Below, piece by piece: positions 16,873 to 25,191 of a stretch of DNA of 64,000 nucleotides. Below the pieces are notes generated by a model. That model was not told the origin of the DNA. It did not search any database and saw nothing but the letters and a program-made list of their open reading frames with translations. Source of the stretch: Suipraeoptans intestinalis (lineage in GTDB: Bacteria; Bacillota; Clostridia; Lachnospirales; Lachnospiraceae); contig NZ_VULY01000018.1 of the NCBI RefSeq assembly GCF_009696485.1, positions 879,001 through 943,000 on the forward strand, written 5' to 3'. Position numbers and translations under genes: made by a program. Numbering within the stretch: position 1 is the first letter of the stretch; every line of letters starts with the position of its first letter.

Positions 16873-18726
16873 TTAGTCGTATTTTTCTTTTCTCTTCTGG
16901 CTCATCGGCAGGGACTGCTCATTTGCAACCAGCTCAAGCTTCTTTCCTGTAGCGTTTTCGATCAATTCTACGTTCGTAGATTTTACGTTCGGATTCCACT
17001 TCTTCTCAGCAGCTTTTACTTCTTCCTTGCCCATTGCATTCTTCAGCATCTGGATCGCACGAACTGCATCCTCATGGCACAATGTGTTGCAAGCCAGTAC
17101 TTCGTTTTCGATACCGGACTCGGACTTGTTGTTATCTACCATGTGAGTCATGTACTTGTTACCTACTACCAGAGCTCCCTGTACGGAACAGAAGGACATT
17201 CCCACTACCGGGATTCCACGCATACCGATCTGCTCATGGTGGCTTGCGAAGTCAATGTGGTTGTTTCCGAAACCTTCTGTTGTAACGAAAGCTCCGTCTA
17301 CGTCCAGCATCTCGCACATCTGACCTACACGTCTGGATACATAGAACTTCTCCGCATTGATCTGCGGGCTTCCTACGAATACCACACCGCAAAGGTCGAT
17401 TTCTTCGTCATGAAGCGCTTCCAGTACCAGAGGCTCTCTCCAGTAATGTCTGGACATTTCCTTGGATGCAGGTCCGATACAGGTCAGTGCATGGATACAA
17501 CCATCCAGAACTTCCAACGGAGATACTGCTACCGGAACGTTTCCAAGGTCTACGTTCGGCTTTCCTCCCAGGATACCAACCGGCTCTACTGGAAGGATCA
17601 GGTTGTCGTGCATAGCTCCCTGTCCCATGATCTCTTTTACGATCACGACTTTTTTCTTTCCAGGTCTTCTGTACTGTTCAAATGTCTCGGTATCAACGAT
17701 CAGGCTCTCATCCAGCTTCTTCAGAGCTTCTCTGATTTCCTGTGTGATCACGTCAGTTGCGGAGTGAGCTGCCAGCGGGCCTGGTCTCTCCATGTTGGTA
17801 CCTTCTTTGATGGTTACCTGTGTCTTAATGAAGATCTCACCCTTTTCAGCTGCTCCCGGACGTCCCCACATCATGTTCTCATCCAGATATCCTTCGGAAG
17901 ATCCGAACTCACCGATCTGAACGCCGTTTGCATCTGTACCTGTTACTACAACAACTACACCGTCAAGCACTCTGGTTGCTCCGGATCCCAGCTCGTCGTC
18001 GCCGTCTTTGGTAGCGATCGGCTGAATATCCATAACCGTCTCAGAATATGTATGATAGTTATCCGGTGTAATGATATCGATCTTCAGATCATAAACCAGT
18101 TTCTGGGAATCGATTGCTTCCTGCTCGATTCCTTCACGGATGTAAAGGGTCGTTCCTTCGATCTTTGTCTCCGGTCCTCTCTTCACCTCTGTGATCTTAA
18201 AGTGCTTTCTGGTCAGGCTTCTGATCAGCTTCGGCTCCTGGTCTGCTGCCGGCGCTACTGCCGCTCCTGCTGCTGCCACAGGCGCTGCTACTGCTCCTGC
18301 TGCCGTTCCTGCTGCTCCAAGTCCTCCAACCGGGATCTCCAGGTTGATGTCCTTTCCTTCTCCAATGTGGATCTTCAGCATTCCGCCCGGTGCTGCTGTT
18401 GCTACCGGCGCTGCAGCGGGTGCTGCCGCCTCTTCTGCTACTTCCTCTGCCACTGCTTCTTCTGCAACAGTTGCAGCCTTTGCACCTTCTACCACGTCTG
18501 CAGTGATCGGTGTCAAAGAGTCACAGGTCTTTGTAAGCTTCGCTCCCAAAACCTGCTCGATGGTCAATGCTCCATCCAGATTCAGTAATCCTGAATCTAC
18601 CAAATCATCAAAGATCGCGGGATCTTCCAGATTTGCAGCCTCAATTGTGATGCCAGCTTCCGCTCTGCAGCACAATACCGCAGGGTCATGAGCATGTTCT
18701 TTTGCTGTTTCAGCTGTAATTGACAT
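16873..18726 (-). CDS. prdA: D-proline reductase proprotein PrdA
   Basis: PrdA is processed into a large (about 45 kDa) subunit and a small (about 23 kDa) pyruvoyl subunit, whose pyruvoyl group binds proline while PrdB reduces it. The 617-aa product begins MSITAETAKEHAHDPAVLCC at the ATG at 18726, preceded by AAGGAGGGAAACAAT. The cleavage motif ALT-CIGPASKE places the precursor Cys at residue 416, leaving a 202-aa C-terminal subunit, as expected. Residues about 75-160 form an Ala/Pro/Val-rich linker (AAAPAAAPVATAAPGG) resembling the swinging arm of a biotin or lipoyl carrier protein, followed by LKIHIGEGKDINLEIPVGG. Confidence 0.97.
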   Translation of the reverse strand: MSITAETAKEHAHDPAVLCCRAEAGITIEAANLEDPAIFDDLVDSGLLNLDGALTIEQVLGAKLTKTCDSLTPITADVVEGAKAATVAEEAVAEEVAEEAAAPAAAPVATAAPGGMLKIHIGEGKDINLEIPVGGLGAAGTAAGAVAAPVAAAGAAVAPAADQEPKLIRSLTRKHFKITEVKRGPETKIEGTTLYIREGIEQEAIDSQKLVYDLKIDIITPDNYHTYSETVMDIQPIATKDGDDELGSGATRVLDGVVVVVTGTDANGVQIGEFGSSEGYLDENMMWGRPGAAEKGEIFIKTQVTIKEGTNMERPGPLAAHSATDVITQEIREALKKLDESLIVDTETFEQYRRPGKKKVVIVKEIMGQGAMHDNLILPVEPVGILGGKPNVDLGNVPVAVSPLEVLDGCIHALTCIGPASKEMSRHYWREPLVLEALHDEEIDLCGVVFVGSPQINAEKFYVSRRVGQMCEMLDVDGAFVTTEGFGNNHIDFASHHEQIGMRGIPVVGMSFCSVQGALVVGNKYMTHMVDNNKSESGIENEVLACNTLCHEDAVRAIQMLKNAMGKEEVKAAEKKWNPNVKSTNVELIENATGKKLELVANEQSLPMSQKRKEKYD

Positions 18727-18836
18727 ATTGTTTCCCTCCTTGTTTCTTTTTGAATTCCCATTTGGGGTTCTTTTGATTATATATACAGCCACATGCAACC
18801 TACATACCTGGAATAAGGGATCGGGGGCCCCATTCT

Positions 18837-18858
18837 GTCACACGTGACGGTAATACCG
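18837..18858. promoter_or_regulatory. Two adjoining palindromes between prdC and prdA
   Basis: GTCAC-AC-GTGAC (18837-18848) and CGGTA-A-TACCG (18848-18858) share one base in the 138-base prdC-prdA gap. They could be an operator or an RNA structure dividing prdC from prdA expression. A TATATAATC box near 18775 lacks a convincing -35. Confidence 0.4.
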
Positions 18859-18864
18859 CTGTTG

Positions 18865-20193
18865 TTATTTGCCGTTTGGCAGCTGATCCACCTGTTTGGA
18901 GACTGTCAGCCTTCTGTAAAGCGCATGGCCGATGGTCCTCATGACATGGTCTGTCTGGTGGAAGGTCTTAAGCTTCATCTTCGGAGCGGATCCCATAACT
19001 GTGTTGGAACAGTCGGAGCAGTTTCCGATGATGATGTATTCTGCCTTATCCTTCTTAAACTGGAGACACTTCTGTGCCTGTCCCGGACAGTTCCCCGGGT
19101 TTTCGCACTTCAGCGGAGCGCCTTCTTTTGGCGAAACAGCCTGCTTGCAGGCTGCAATGGATACTACTTTTCCATTCATCTTCTCTGCCAGCTCATACAT
19201 ACGCTCGCCGCTTCCTCCACAGGCACAGACCAGAAGTCCTACATTGGCGCCGTGAAGATCCGGGAACTCTATGGTAACGATGATGCCGCCGGTGGTCTTT
19301 GTGATCGGCGCATCCAGCGTGGTGGATTTTCCTGTGAAAGGTCCGCCCATGATGATCTCTCCGTAAGGCTCTTCAATGCCGCCGGCTCTCTCGATCAGGT
19401 CGCCTACGCTGGTTCCTACCGGAACATCCAGGTATACGTGAGGCTCATTGCCTCCGTTCAGCTTTCCGATCACCGTCAGATGTTTGGAGAAGCACGGCTT
19501 TCTCATCTCGATGGCCTCTGCGATACGAAGCAGGGTCTCGCAGTTGATCACTACTGCATTGGCTGCTGACGGAAGCTGTGTGGGATCCAAAAGGATTCCC
19601 AGACATTCTCTGACTACCGCTCTTTCCTCTCCCATCGGATAGATGTCGGGAAGCAGATGGATGGTCAGGTTCTCTTCTTCCTTAATGGCTTTGCGGAGAA
19701 TCTCTACCGCTTTTTCATTTTTCTTCTTGATCGCAATAATTCCCTTTGATGCATTGCAGATTTCCATACAGTACTTCAAACCGCGAATGGTAATGTCCGT
19801 CTGTTCCTCCAGCTGCACCATATTGTGGCGGAGTCCCGGCTCACATTCTGCCGCATTTACCAGTACATATCCGCCGTTCAGGTCCGTTCCGATCTTCACT
19901 CCTGTAGGAAATCCGGCTCCTCCCATTCCAACGACGCCCGCCGCCTTTACCATATCCAGCTTGCTGCCTTCTTCTATGGGAACAAACTCATCTTTTTGTT
20001 CCGCATCCGGTTTGATCACAATCCGATCTTCCAGCACTTCTTCTACCACTCCGTAAACACTGGAGAAGATGTTGGCTCCCAGTCCGGTAGGGGTAGCGAT
20101 CAACGTTCCCTTTTTCACCTCGTCCCCAGCCTTAACGATGGGGGCACAAGGAGCTCCTACGTGCTGACGTAGTAAAATCTGTACATTTCCCAT
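18865..20193 (-). CDS. prdC: Proline reductase-associated electron transfer protein PrdC
   Basis: PrdC resembles RnfC and is thought to deliver electrons from NADH, directly or via the Rnf complex, to proline reductase. The 442-aa product has an N-terminal barrel-sandwich part (HVGAPCAPIVKAGDEVKKG), an RnfC-like core with AAGVVGMGGAGFPTGVKI and VNAAECEPGLRHN, an SLBB-like segment (YLDVPVGTSVGDLIERAGG) and a cysteine-rich C-terminus (LLVCACGGSGERM, CENPGNCPGQAQKC, NCSDCSNTV). Several clostridial PrdC proteins are selenoproteins; here there is no in-frame UGA, so this version uses cysteines. Convergent or divergent signals: it is first in the prd operon, downstream of tRNA-Sec. Confidence 0.92.
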   Translation of the reverse strand: MGNVQILLRQHVGAPCAPIVKAGDEVKKGTLIATPTGLGANIFSSVYGVVEEVLEDRIVIKPDAEQKDEFVPIEEGSKLDMVKAAGVVGMGGAGFPTGVKIGTDLNGGYVLVNAAECEPGLRHNMVQLEEQTDITIRGLKYCMEICNASKGIIAIKKKNEKAVEILRKAIKEEENLTIHLLPDIYPMGEERAVVRECLGILLDPTQLPSAANAVVINCETLLRIAEAIEMRKPCFSKHLTVIGKLNGGNEPHVYLDVPVGTSVGDLIERAGGIEEPYGEIIMGGPFTGKSTTLDAPITKTTGGIIVTIEFPDLHGANVGLLVCACGGSGERMYELAEKMNGKVVSIAACKQAVSPKEGAPLKCENPGNCPGQAQKCLQFKKDKAEYIIIGNCSDCSNTVMGSAPKMKLKTFHQTDHVMRTIGHALYRRLTVSKQVDQLPNGK

Positions 20194-20493
20194 GATCTTT
20201 CTCTCCTTTTCTTTATAGTTGTCTTTCAGTCCGGCCCTCAGAAACGGATCCGGTCTGTAAACATAAGTAAAAAACGCATCATCTCTGTACGTTTACTTAT
20301 CTTTTTCAAATGTGACAAATACAGCACTTTCCTTCTGACTCTCCCTGCTGTCCTCCCTGCAGGTCCCCTCCAAAGTCGTGTGTGCTGTAATCGTTGCTGT
20401 CTATGAGTGCGTCACTTATAAGTTTTATCTATAATTATCCGTTAATATTCTGTAGCAATTTCGCTATTTAATTAACGTGATTCGGGCATTTTT
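20194..20493 (-). promoter_or_regulatory. Leader region of the prd operon
   Basis: No gene is seen. A 9-bp inverted repeat ATAAGTAAA/TTTACTTAT lies at 20263-20271 and 20292-20300. ATAAGTTTTATCTAT at 20418-20432 is a weak match to the LysR-type palindrome found at yedF and prdF. An AT-rich promoter-like zone (TTGCTA near 20455, TATAGAT near 20428) is present, but spacing is poor, so the start site is not fixed. Confidence 0.4.
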
Positions 20494-20591
20494 TGGCGAG
20501 GGCATGTGGGAATCGAACCCACCCAGGACGCTCCTAACGCCCTACACTAGTTTTGAAGACTAGGAGGCACACCAGTCACCCATCTACCCCC
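20494..20591 (-). tRNA. selC: tRNA-Sec (anticodon TCA)
   Basis: Read on the minus strand, the gene begins GGGGGTAG and ends GCCCTCGCCA, with CCA encoded. The anticodon arm is CTAGT-CTTCAAA-ACTAG with anticodon TCA. The T arm is GTGGG-TTCGATT-CCCAC, and a long variable arm AGGGCG/CGTCCT is present. Total 98 nt, the size of bacterial tRNA-Sec rather than of a standard tRNA. Seven acceptor pairs form easily with one G-U; the eighth would be G-A. It supplies selenocysteine for PrdB and SelD. Confidence 0.96.
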
Positions 20592-20687
20592 GTACATTGG
20601 TTTTATGCACAACAACTGTATCACACTTCCCCGGTCTTTTCAACCATTTTAACAGAATTTTATATATTTTTATATTCCCAAAAAACA

Positions 20688-20716
20688 TTGACTTTTTCTG
20701 GCTTTTCGGTCATAAT
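20688..20716 (+). promoter_or_regulatory. Sigma-A promoter of prdF
   Basis: TTGACT (20688-20693) and CATAAT (20711-20716) with a 17-base spacer. The expected start near 20723 gives a leader of about 170 nt. Confidence 0.8.
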
Positions 20717-20838
20717 GCTATTAGAAAGATGAACAATTGACTAGAATGCGTTCTGATTGTTAATTTTATGTCGTTTTTTTGTTTCTTAAAAAAGACATGG
20801 TTGAAAAAATAACGGTCTTTCTCCATGTTTTTATACGA

Positions 20839-20859
20839 TTCATAGATATTTTCTATGAA
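20839..20859. promoter_or_regulatory. Palindrome in the prdF leader (LysR-box-like)
   Basis: TTCATAGA (20839-20846) and TCTATGAA (20852-20859) form an 8-bp inverted repeat. The central 15 bases ATAGATATTTTCTAT (20842-20856) have the T-N11-A form of LysR-type sites and differ in two bases from ATAGAAATATTCTAT at the yedF promoter. As RNA it could also form a hairpin 35 bases before the start codon. Confidence 0.5.
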
Positions 20860-20894
20860 CGAGAGGTAACCCTACATTATAAGGAGGTAGAATT

Positions 20895-21929
20895 ATGGAC
20901 TTGAAAGCAAATGTAAACTTTGAGCGTTTTGAAGCTGCATTACAGGTAGTGGACGCTCACACCGTTGGGGAATTCTGTCGTGTCGTGATCGGAGGGTTCC
21001 CGGAGCCAGAGGGAAACACCATGATCGAAAAGAAAAAATGGATGGAAGAAAACTACGATCATGTACGTACCGCTCTGATGTTTGAGCCAAGAGGACACCA
21101 TGACATGTTCGGCGCTTTCCTTTGCAAGCCGGTCAGCCCGGAGGCAGACTTCGGCGTTATGTTCCTTGATACAGGCGGATATCTGAACATGTGCGGACAC
21201 TGCACCATCGGCGCTGTGACCGTTGCCCTGGAAGCAGGTCTTCTGGAGTGCAAGGAGGGAGTGAACCAGGTAGTTCTGGAGGCTCCTGCCGGAATCATCC
21301 GTACAGAGGCCGTAGTAAAGGACGGCAAGGTAGAAAGCGTTACTTTGACAAACGTTCCTTCCTTCGTTTATAAAGAGAATTGCTCCGTTGTGGTAGACGG
21401 AAAAGAGATTCCATTTACCATTTCTTTCGGCGGAAGCTTCTTTGCACTGGTAGATACTACAAAGATCGGCTTCGATTCCATCGATCCCAAGACCGTTCCT
21501 GCACTGACAGACCTTGGTATGAAGATGATGGAGATCATCAACAAAGAGATTCCGGTACAGCATCCGCTTCTGGACATCACGACGGTAGACCTGGTAGAGT
21601 TCTACGGACCGACTCCAAATCCGGACAAGGCAACCATGAGAAACGTTGTTGTATTCGGTGAGCACATGGCTGACCGTTCTCCCTGCGGAACCGGAACCAG
21701 CGCAAAACTGGCTACCCTGCACAAATGGGGCGAGATCGGCGTAGGCGAAGAATTCATCTACGAAAGCTTTATCGGCAGCCTGTTCAAGGGCGTGATCAAA
21801 GAAACCACGAAAGTTGGCGACTTTGACGCTGTCGTTCCAATGATCACAGGATCCTGCTACCTGACAGGTGTGGCAACCTACCTGATCGATCCTACGGATC
21901 CATTGAAATATGGTTTCCAGGTAGGCTAG
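20895..21929 (+). CDS. prdF: Proline racemase
   Basis: Proline racemase converts L-proline to D-proline, the substrate of the adjacent reductase. The 344-aa product has the two catalytic cysteines in the family motifs: MCGHCTIGA in the N-terminal half and DRSPCGTGTSAKLA in the C-terminal half. The protein begins MDLKANVNFERFEAALQVVD, with the conserved VVDAHTVGEFCRVV block. AAGGAGGTAGAATT precedes the ATG. It is divergent from prdC, has its own promoter and terminator, and so can be regulated separately. A hydroxyproline epimerase is the related alternative, but the prd context favours proline. Confidence 0.95.
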   Translation: MDLKANVNFERFEAALQVVDAHTVGEFCRVVIGGFPEPEGNTMIEKKKWMEENYDHVRTALMFEPRGHHDMFGAFLCKPVSPEADFGVMFLDTGGYLNMCGHCTIGAVTVALEAGLLECKEGVNQVVLEAPAGIIRTEAVVKDGKVESVTLTNVPSFVYKENCSVVVDGKEIPFTISFGGSFFALVDTTKIGFDSIDPKTVPALTDLGMKMMEIINKEIPVQHPLLDITTVDLVEFYGPTPNPDKATMRNVVVFGEHMADRSPCGTGTSAKLATLHKWGEIGVGEEFIYESFIGSLFKGVIKETTKVGDFDAVVPMITGSCYLTGVATYLIDPTDPLKYGFQVG

Positions 21930-21961
21930 TCTTTGATCTATCAAAGTCAGATATTTTCTAC

Positions 21962-21991
21962 AGAGCGGGCTTTCGCGAGCTCGCTCTTTTT
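21962..21991 (+). terminator. Terminator after prdF
   Basis: AGAGCG (21962-21967) pairs with CGCTCT (21982-21987) and is followed by TTTTTG. It separates prdF from the TetR gene. Confidence 0.8.
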
Positions 21992-22104
21992 GCAACAGCG
22001 GTAAGCCGACGCCTCAGAAGCTCTGAGACCCCGGCACCCGTTTACCCCCGGAACTGCCTTTTGGCACTTCCGTTTATCCAGAATCCGATAGGAGGAGGTT
22101 TATC

Positions 22105-22692
22105 ATGCCCCGAAAACGGCAATCCACCAAAAGCAGAATCGTAAAGGCCGCATGGAACCTGTTTTTCAAGAAAGGTTACGATAATACCACAGTTGAGGAT
22201 ATCATTGTCGCCTCCAAAACTTCTCGCGGTTCTTTCTATCACTATTTCAAAGGCAAGGAGTCTTTGCTGAATTCCATGTCCGATCTGTTTGACGACAAAT
22301 ACCGGGAGCTGGCTGCTGAAATGGATCCTTCTCTTTCTTGTTATGACAAGCTTCTGCTTTTAAATCATGAGCTGTTTTACATGATCGAGCATGACGTCAA
22401 CCGAGAGCTTCTGGCTCTTCTCTATTCTTCCCAGCTGGTGACCAAAGGCCAAATGTCCCTCAGTGACAAAAACCGGTTTTATTTTGAATGGGTTACACAG
22501 ATCCTGGAAGAAGCGTTGGAAAAAAAGGAATTTGCAGCATCCTCTTCCGCAGAGGAACTGATGCATTTATATGCCATGTACGAACGGGCGTTGCTTTACG
22601 ACTGGGCTCTGGCCAAGGGAAGCTATTCCCTTTATCAGTACAGTGACAGGCTTCTGCCGCATCTTTTGGATACATTTATCACCGGAGTGTAG
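22105..22692 (+). CDS. TetR/AcrR family transcriptional regulator
   Basis: A 195-aa DNA-binding repressor type. The N-terminal helix-turn-helix is clear (IVKAAWNLFFKKGYDNTTVE, then TSRGSFYHYFKGKESLL); the C-terminal ligand domain is divergent, so no ligand can be named. The ATG follows GGAGGAGG. It has its own terminator. Its position between prdF and the selenium operon suggests a local target, but no TetR-type operator stands out nearby. The sigma-54 regulator PrdR known from C. difficile is not present in this window. Confidence 0.85.
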   Translation: MPRKRQSTKSRIVKAAWNLFFKKGYDNTTVEDIIVASKTSRGSFYHYFKGKESLLNSMSDLFDDKYRELAAEMDPSLSCYDKLLLLNHELFYMIEHDVNRELLALLYSSQLVTKGQMSLSDKNRFYFEWVTQILEEALEKKEFAASSSAEELMHLYAMYERALLYDWALAKGSYSLYQYSDRLLPHLLDTFITGV

Positions 22693-22715
22693 ATGGATCT
22701 GAAACATGCATGTTT

Positions 22716-22754
22716 GCTGCCGGGATGTACACGCATCTGCGGCGGCTCTTTTTT
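22716..22754 (+). terminator. Terminator after the TetR gene
   Basis: GCTGCCG (from 22716) pairs with CGGCGGC (to 22746), with an inner GATG/CATC helix, followed by TCTTTTTT. Confidence 0.75.
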
Positions 22755-22897
22755 ATGTCCTGTGCGGCGCAGTTTCCCTGCAATCAAAAAAGTATGGAGC
22801 CTTTGCCTTTTCCGGCAGCAGCTCCACACCCATCTGGACTTCCTTATCTTGTATACCGTTTTTGCTTCTATCGTCATGAAATAACCGGGAGAACACC

Positions 22898-23134
22898 TTA
22901 CACCATACATTCCTGAATGGCGCTCGCCTCGATCCCGGCCCGTTTCAGCCCTGCCTCGATCACTTCCTTCTGCTCCGGTTCCGTGCACCACGCAAGACCG
23001 CAGCCCGCCGAGATGGATCTGGGAACCGGGATGATACGCCCCGGCAGCCCTTCTTCCTTACACAGCTTCTCCATTCCCATGGCGTCTGCCGTTGTATAAA
23101 AGGTGACAACCAGCTTTCGTTCTTTCTTTCTCAT
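22898..23134 (-). CDS. DUF3343 putative Se/S carrier-like protein
   Basis: A 78-aa protein of the DUF3343 family, which Pfam describes as putative selenium/sulfur carriers. It begins RKLVVTFYTTADAMGMEKLC-like sequence and has the family motif SAGCGLAWC with two cysteines that could hold a persulfide or perselenide, plus a C-terminal Cys (ECMV). The start overlaps the desulfurase stop by four bases (ATGA). As last gene of the selenium operon it may accept selenium from the desulfurase; this role is inferred. Confidence 0.85.
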   Translation of the reverse strand: MRKKERKLVVTFYTTADAMGMEKLCKEEGLPGRIIPVPRSISAGCGLAWCTEPEQKEVIEAGLKRAGIEASAIQECMV

Positions 23135-24285
23135 TCTTCTTCCTCTTCTGCCAGCGTTCGTACCGCCTGTATTCCAAAATCTACTTCTTCTTCTGTATTT
23201 TCATGGGAAAAACTGAAGCGGACCGCTCCCTGCTCTTTTGTTCCCAAAGCCTCATGCATCAAAGGCGCACAGTGTCCTCCTGCCCGGGTACAGATTCCAA
23301 ACTCTGTCAGCAATGCGTCGCTTACGTCTGCCGAATCATAGTCTCCTATATTGAAGGTAACGATGGGACACCTGTTTTGGCTGGTGAAATCTCCGTATAT
23401 CTTTATGCCCGGAATTTCTCTGATGCCTTCATAGAACCGCCACATCAGCGACTGCTCCCGCTCCCGGATCCTATGGATCCCTTCTCTTTCCAGATACCGG
23501 AGCGCCGCATTCAATCCCGCGATCCCGTGTCCGTTCAGTGTCCCAGCTTCCAAAGCGGTGGGCATTTCTCCCGGATGCGTCCTGTCAAATGTCCGGATCC
23601 CGCTGCCTCCCACCTTCAGAGGTCGAATGGAGATTCCCTCCCGCACATACAGTCCTCCTGTCCCCTGCGGCCCCAAAAGACCTTTGTGTCCGGTAAAGCA
23701 CAGCACATCTATCTTCATTTCCTCCACGCAGATGGGAAATACTCCCGCCGTCTGAGAGGCATCTACAATCAGACAGATCCCCCGTTCTCTTGCGATCTCT
23801 CCCACTTTCTGTATCTCTACATAATTTCCCGTCAGATTGGAGCCGTGGGTGCAGACGATCACTTTCGTATCTTCCCGACAGGCATCCTCAATTGCCGCCG
23901 GATCCAACACTCCGTTTTCCTTGCTGCGCACGATCGTCAGCTTTGCCCCTCTGCTTTCCATCAGATAAAGCGGACGAAGTACCGAGTTATGTTCCAGTTC
24001 CGTCGTGATCACATGATCTCCCGGCCTCACCAACCCCTGGATCGCCAGGTTCAGGCTTTCCGTAGAATTAGCCGTAAATGCGATCTGCCTGGGACTCGTT
24101 CCTCCAAACAGGCGGCACAAACGTTCTCTGGTATCATACAGCAGTCTGGATGCGCTCAAAGACGCCTCGTTGGCCCCTCTTCCGGCATTTCCCATAGACG
24201 TCAATGCATTTACCACAGCCTCCACCACTTCTTTTGGCTTCTTCATGGTAGTTGCCGCATTATCAAAATAGATCACTTTCTCCAC
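23131..24285 (-). CDS. Cysteine desulfurase-like PLP enzyme of the selenium operon
   Basis: A class V aminotransferase-fold PLP enzyme of 384 aa. The N-terminus YFDNAATTMKKPKEV is typical of cysteine desulfurases. The PLP lysine lies in FTGHKGLLGPQG, the preceding Asp/His pair is in LIVDASQTAG, and the catalytic cysteine is in RAGGHCAPLMHEALG. The family member in selenium operons likely mobilises sulfur or selenium from (seleno)cysteine for SelD. It lies four bases after lysR and overlaps DUF3343, so it is co-transcribed with sel genes. A role in Fe-S assembly is less likely, as no iscU is near. Confidence 0.88.
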   Translation of the reverse strand: MEKVIYFDNAATTMKKPKEVVEAVVNALTSMGNAGRGANEASLSASRLLYDTRERLCRLFGGTSPRQIAFTANSTESLNLAIQGLVRPGDHVITTELEHNSVLRPLYLMESRGAKLTIVRSKENGVLDPAAIEDACREDTKVIVCTHGSNLTGNYVEIQKVGEIARERGICLIVDASQTAGVFPICVEEMKIDVLCFTGHKGLLGPQGTGGLYVREGISIRPLKVGGSGIRTFDRTHPGEMPTALEAGTLNGHGIAGLNAALRYLEREGIHRIREREQSLMWRFYEGIREIPGIKIYGDFTSQNRCPIVTFNIGDYDSADVSDALLTEFGICTRAGGHCAPLMHEALGTKEQGAVRFSFSHENTEEEVDFGIQAVRTLAEEEEE

Positions 24286-24288
24286 CTC

Positions 24289-25191
24289 CTAGATTCCATA
24301 GACTTCCCTGACCACCCCTACGAATCTCTCCGTGGCTTTTGTCATGGCCTTGTTCTTATTGTAGACCAGATTGATGTCTCTTCCTCCATTTTCTGTAGGA
24401 ATATGAAATACCAGCATCTTTCCGCTTTTTTCTTCCTCTTCCACTGCCAGCCTGGACAGAACCGAGATTCCCATCCCCTGCTGCACCGACTTTTTGATGG
24501 TTTCCTGGTTTTCAATGCTGGCGATCACCCGCATGGATCCCACATCGACTCCTGCCGCCCTCAGCTGCTTTTCCGCCTCTTTTCTGGTGCCGGAACCTTC
24601 TTCCCGCATCAGGATATGTTCCTTCTGGATCCAGGAAATATCCGTCTCTTTTTCCTGGAGCTGTTGATACTTGGAAGTACAGGGTGTTACGATCACCAGC
24701 TCATCCTTATAGAAAGGAAGGTATTTGCAGTGCTTCTTTTCCAGTACCGTTCCCGTAAATCCCACATCCGCCGTCTGGTCGATGATCCGCATAACCACCT
24801 TGGCGCTGTCTGTTTCCATGATCTTGATCTGATCCTTAGGATATTTCTCATTGAACCGAATCAAAATCTCCGGAAGCAGATACTGGGCCGGAATAGTAGA
24901 AGCCGCAATGGTGATGCTGCGCTTTCCTTCTTTTTTCTCCGCACAGAACTTTTCTTCTATCTTTTTCTCCAGATCCACCATCTGCCTGGCGTATTTATAC
25001 AAAGCCTGTCCATCCTCCGACAGGCTCACCTCTTTTGTGTTCCTGACAAAAAGCCGAACTGCCAATTCCTTTTCCAGAGCGGAAATATGCGCGCTGATGG
25101 TAGGCTGCGTCAAAAACAGTTCTTTTGCCGCCTTGGAAAAGCTTCCCCCTTCTGCAATTTGAACAAATGCCTCCAGCTGTTTTAAATTCAT
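24289..25191 (-). CDS. LysR-family regulator associated with selenium metabolism
   Basis: A 300-aa LysR-type regulator. The N-terminal winged helix MNLKQLEAFVQIAEGGSFSK, with LTQPTISAHISALEKEL, is followed by a substrate-binding domain (SIENQETIKKSVQQGMGISV). It belongs to the group typically found in selenium operons. Its start overlaps the selB stop by four bases (ATGA), so it is made together with the operon it probably controls. A matching T-N11-A palindrome is seen at the yedF promoter. The effector is unknown; selenide or selenophosphate is a guess. Confidence 0.9.
   Translation of the reverse strand: MNLKQLEAFVQIAEGGSFSKAAKELFLTQPTISAHISALEKELAVRLFVRNTKEVSLSEDGQALYKYARQMVDLEKKIEEKFCAEKKEGKRSITIAASTIPAQYLLPEILIRFNEKYPKDQIKIMETDSAKVVMRIIDQTADVGFTGTVLEKKHCKYLPFYKDELVIVTPCTSKYQQLQEKETDISWIQKEHILMREEGSGTRKEAEKQLRAAGVDVGSMRVIASIENQETIKKSVQQGMGISVLSRLAVEEEEKSGKMLVFHIPTENGGRDINLVYNKNKAMTKATERFVGVVREVYGI

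Noticed and set aside
16558..18588. Very long open frame on the plus strand opposite prdA and its neighbours
   Set aside because: It is a shadow of the strongly biased prdA codons on the other strand. The translation is cysteine- and histidine-rich with no domain and no ribosome site.
20194..20493. Sigma-54 promoter for the prd operon, as expected if PrdR controlled it
   Set aside because: I found no GG-N10-GC pair with the usual flanks, and no sigma-54 activator gene is in the window.
20940..21995. Minus-strand frame opposite prdF
   Set aside because: prdF is certain from both catalytic cysteines; the antisense frame has no start signals.
23203..25185. 660-codon plus-strand frame opposite the desulfurase and lysR genes
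   Set aside because: Both minus-strand genes have clear families, motifs and overlapping starts; the antisense frame has no recognisable protein.
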